NCBI GenBank assembly: GCA_900766645.1
Contig: CAAFWD010000115.1
Coordinates: forward strand, 1 to 6,773
Length of the DNA: 6,773 nucleotides
Direction of reading: 5' to 3'
Origin: an uncultured Cetobacterium sp.
GTDB taxonomy: Bacteria; Fusobacteriota; Fusobacteriia; Fusobacteriales; Fusobacteriaceae
Part shown: piece by piece, positions 6,144 through 6,773 of the stretch
How positions within the stretch are numbered: the first letter of the stretch is position 1
Layout of the letters: every line of letters begins with the position of its first letter
Translations under genes and position numbers: made by a program
The notes under the pieces: model-generated
Told to the model about the DNA's origin: nothing
The model's database searches: none
What the model saw: the letters and a program-made list of their open reading frames with translations, nothing else

Positions 6144-6773
6144 ATGTATTTAGAAATAAGAAATTTAAATAAAATATTTGAAGGGTCAAAAGGGGTTCAA
6201 AATATAGATCTTCAAGTGAAAGAGGGGGAGTTAGTTACACTTTTAGGTCCATCAGGTTGTGGGAAAACAACTCTTTTAAATCTCATTGGAGGATTTTTAG
6301 TCCCTGATAATGGTGAGATATTAATTGAGAATAAAAATATTGTAAAACTTCCCCCAGAGGATAGACCTATCTCAACAGTTTTTCAAAACTACGCTCTTTT
6401 CCCTCATATGAATGTTATTGAAAATATTGGATATGGATTAAAATATACATCTCTTAATAAAAAAGAGCAGTTGGAAGAGGCTATGAAATATCTTAAAATT
6501 GTTGGCCTTGAGGGGTATGAAAAAACCTCTATTCAAAATTTAAGTGGGGGACAACAACAAAGAGTTGCTCTAGCTAGAGCTTTAGTTTTAAAACCTAAAA
6601 TTTTACTTTTAGATGAACCCTTTAGTAATCTAGATGTAAAATTAAAGATTAGCATGAGGGAGGAGTTAAAATATCTTCAGAAAAAATTAAAAATCACAAT
6701 GATTTTTGTAACTCACGATCAAGAGGAGGCTCTGAGTATCTCTGATAAAATCGTTGTTATGAATGAGGGGAAA
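6144..6773 (+). CDS. ABC importer ATPase (FbpC/PotA/AfuC-type), 5' part only
   Basis: The first 210 codons of an ATP-binding subunit, running off the window end in frame. It powers the permease encoded upstream, probably as a homodimer on the cytoplasmic face. Visible motifs are an aromatic A-loop residue (F12), Walker A GPSGCGKTT (35-43), Q-loop Q81 in FQNYALFPHMNV, signature LSGGQQQRVALARAL (133-147), Walker B ILLLDEPFSNLD (153-164) and switch H191 in VTHDQEEA, all intact. The sequence style is that of the iron/polyamine/sugar-phosphate importer group, whose members usually continue into a C-terminal TOBE domain; that part is outside the window. The start follows AAAGGAGA (6133-6140), 17 bases after the permease stop, so it is the last visible gene of the operon. 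Confidence 0.92.
   Translation, partial: MYLEIRNLNKIFEGSKGVQNIDLQVKEGELVTLLGPSGCGKTTLLNLIGGFLVPDNGEILIENKNIVKLPPEDRPISTVFQNYALFPHMNVIENIGYGLKYTSLNKKEQLEEAMKYLKIVGLEGYEKTSIQNLSGGQQQRVALARALVLKPKILLLDEPFSNLDVKLKISMREELKYLQKKLKITMIFVTHDQEEALSISDKIVVMNEGK

Noticed and set aside
1..6773. Mobile element, CRISPR array or tRNA/rRNA gene
   Set aside because: No transposase or integrase frames, terminal inverted repeats, regularly spaced direct repeats or cloverleaf-like segments were seen on either strand.

Overview
The window reads as chromosomal DNA from a low-GC bacterium with an outer membrane. A FadL-like outer-membrane barrel ending in Phe, exported proteins with simple Sec signal peptides, strong GGAGG-type ribosome sites, AGA-dominated arginine codons and generally A/T-ending codons together suggest a member of the Fusobacteriota (Fusobacterium, Cetobacterium, Ilyobacter or similar). 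That assignment is an inference from style, not from a database match. All genes are on the + strand.

Region 1 (1-2690) holds the 3' end of a FadL/OmpP1-type outer-membrane protein gene. It is followed 33 bases later by a complete gene for an exported Amidohydrolase_3 (YtcJ-like) metal-dependent hydrolase. The short gap and the absence of a promoter in it suggest co-transcription. A two-tier stem with a T-run closes this unit at about 2638-2690.

Region 2 (2691-2869) is the start of a second transcription unit. A good promoter (TTGATG, 18-base spacer, extended -10 TGC-TATAAT) is followed by an untranslated leader of roughly 140 bases. The leader holds a strong SD-like GGGAGGTGG with two tiny overlapping reading frames, a 7-bp hairpin followed by six Ts (attenuator-like), a complementary ACCACC just after that hairpin, and an 18-base inverted repeat. 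I do not recognise it as any known riboswitch class. It is the least explained part of the window.

Region 3 (2870-6773) is a tightly packed operon: a small cytoplasmic PHP-family phosphoesterase, a periplasmic solute-binding protein, a fused two-domain ABC permease with 12 predicted membrane segments, and an ABC ATPase cut by the window end. Gaps are 16, 10 and 17 bases. The importer belongs to the Fbp/Afu/PhnSTUV/Thi group, which different annotators call ferric iron, 2-aminoethylphosphonate, thiamine or sugar-phosphate uptake. Having a phosphoesterase as the first gene of the operon favours a phosphorylated organic substrate that is imported and then hydrolysed inside the cell. The sequence alone does not settle the substrate.

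No tRNA, rRNA, CRISPR array, insertion sequence or other mobile element was seen. There is no gene-free stretch longer than 300 bases; the longest is the 241-base gap at 2629-2869.
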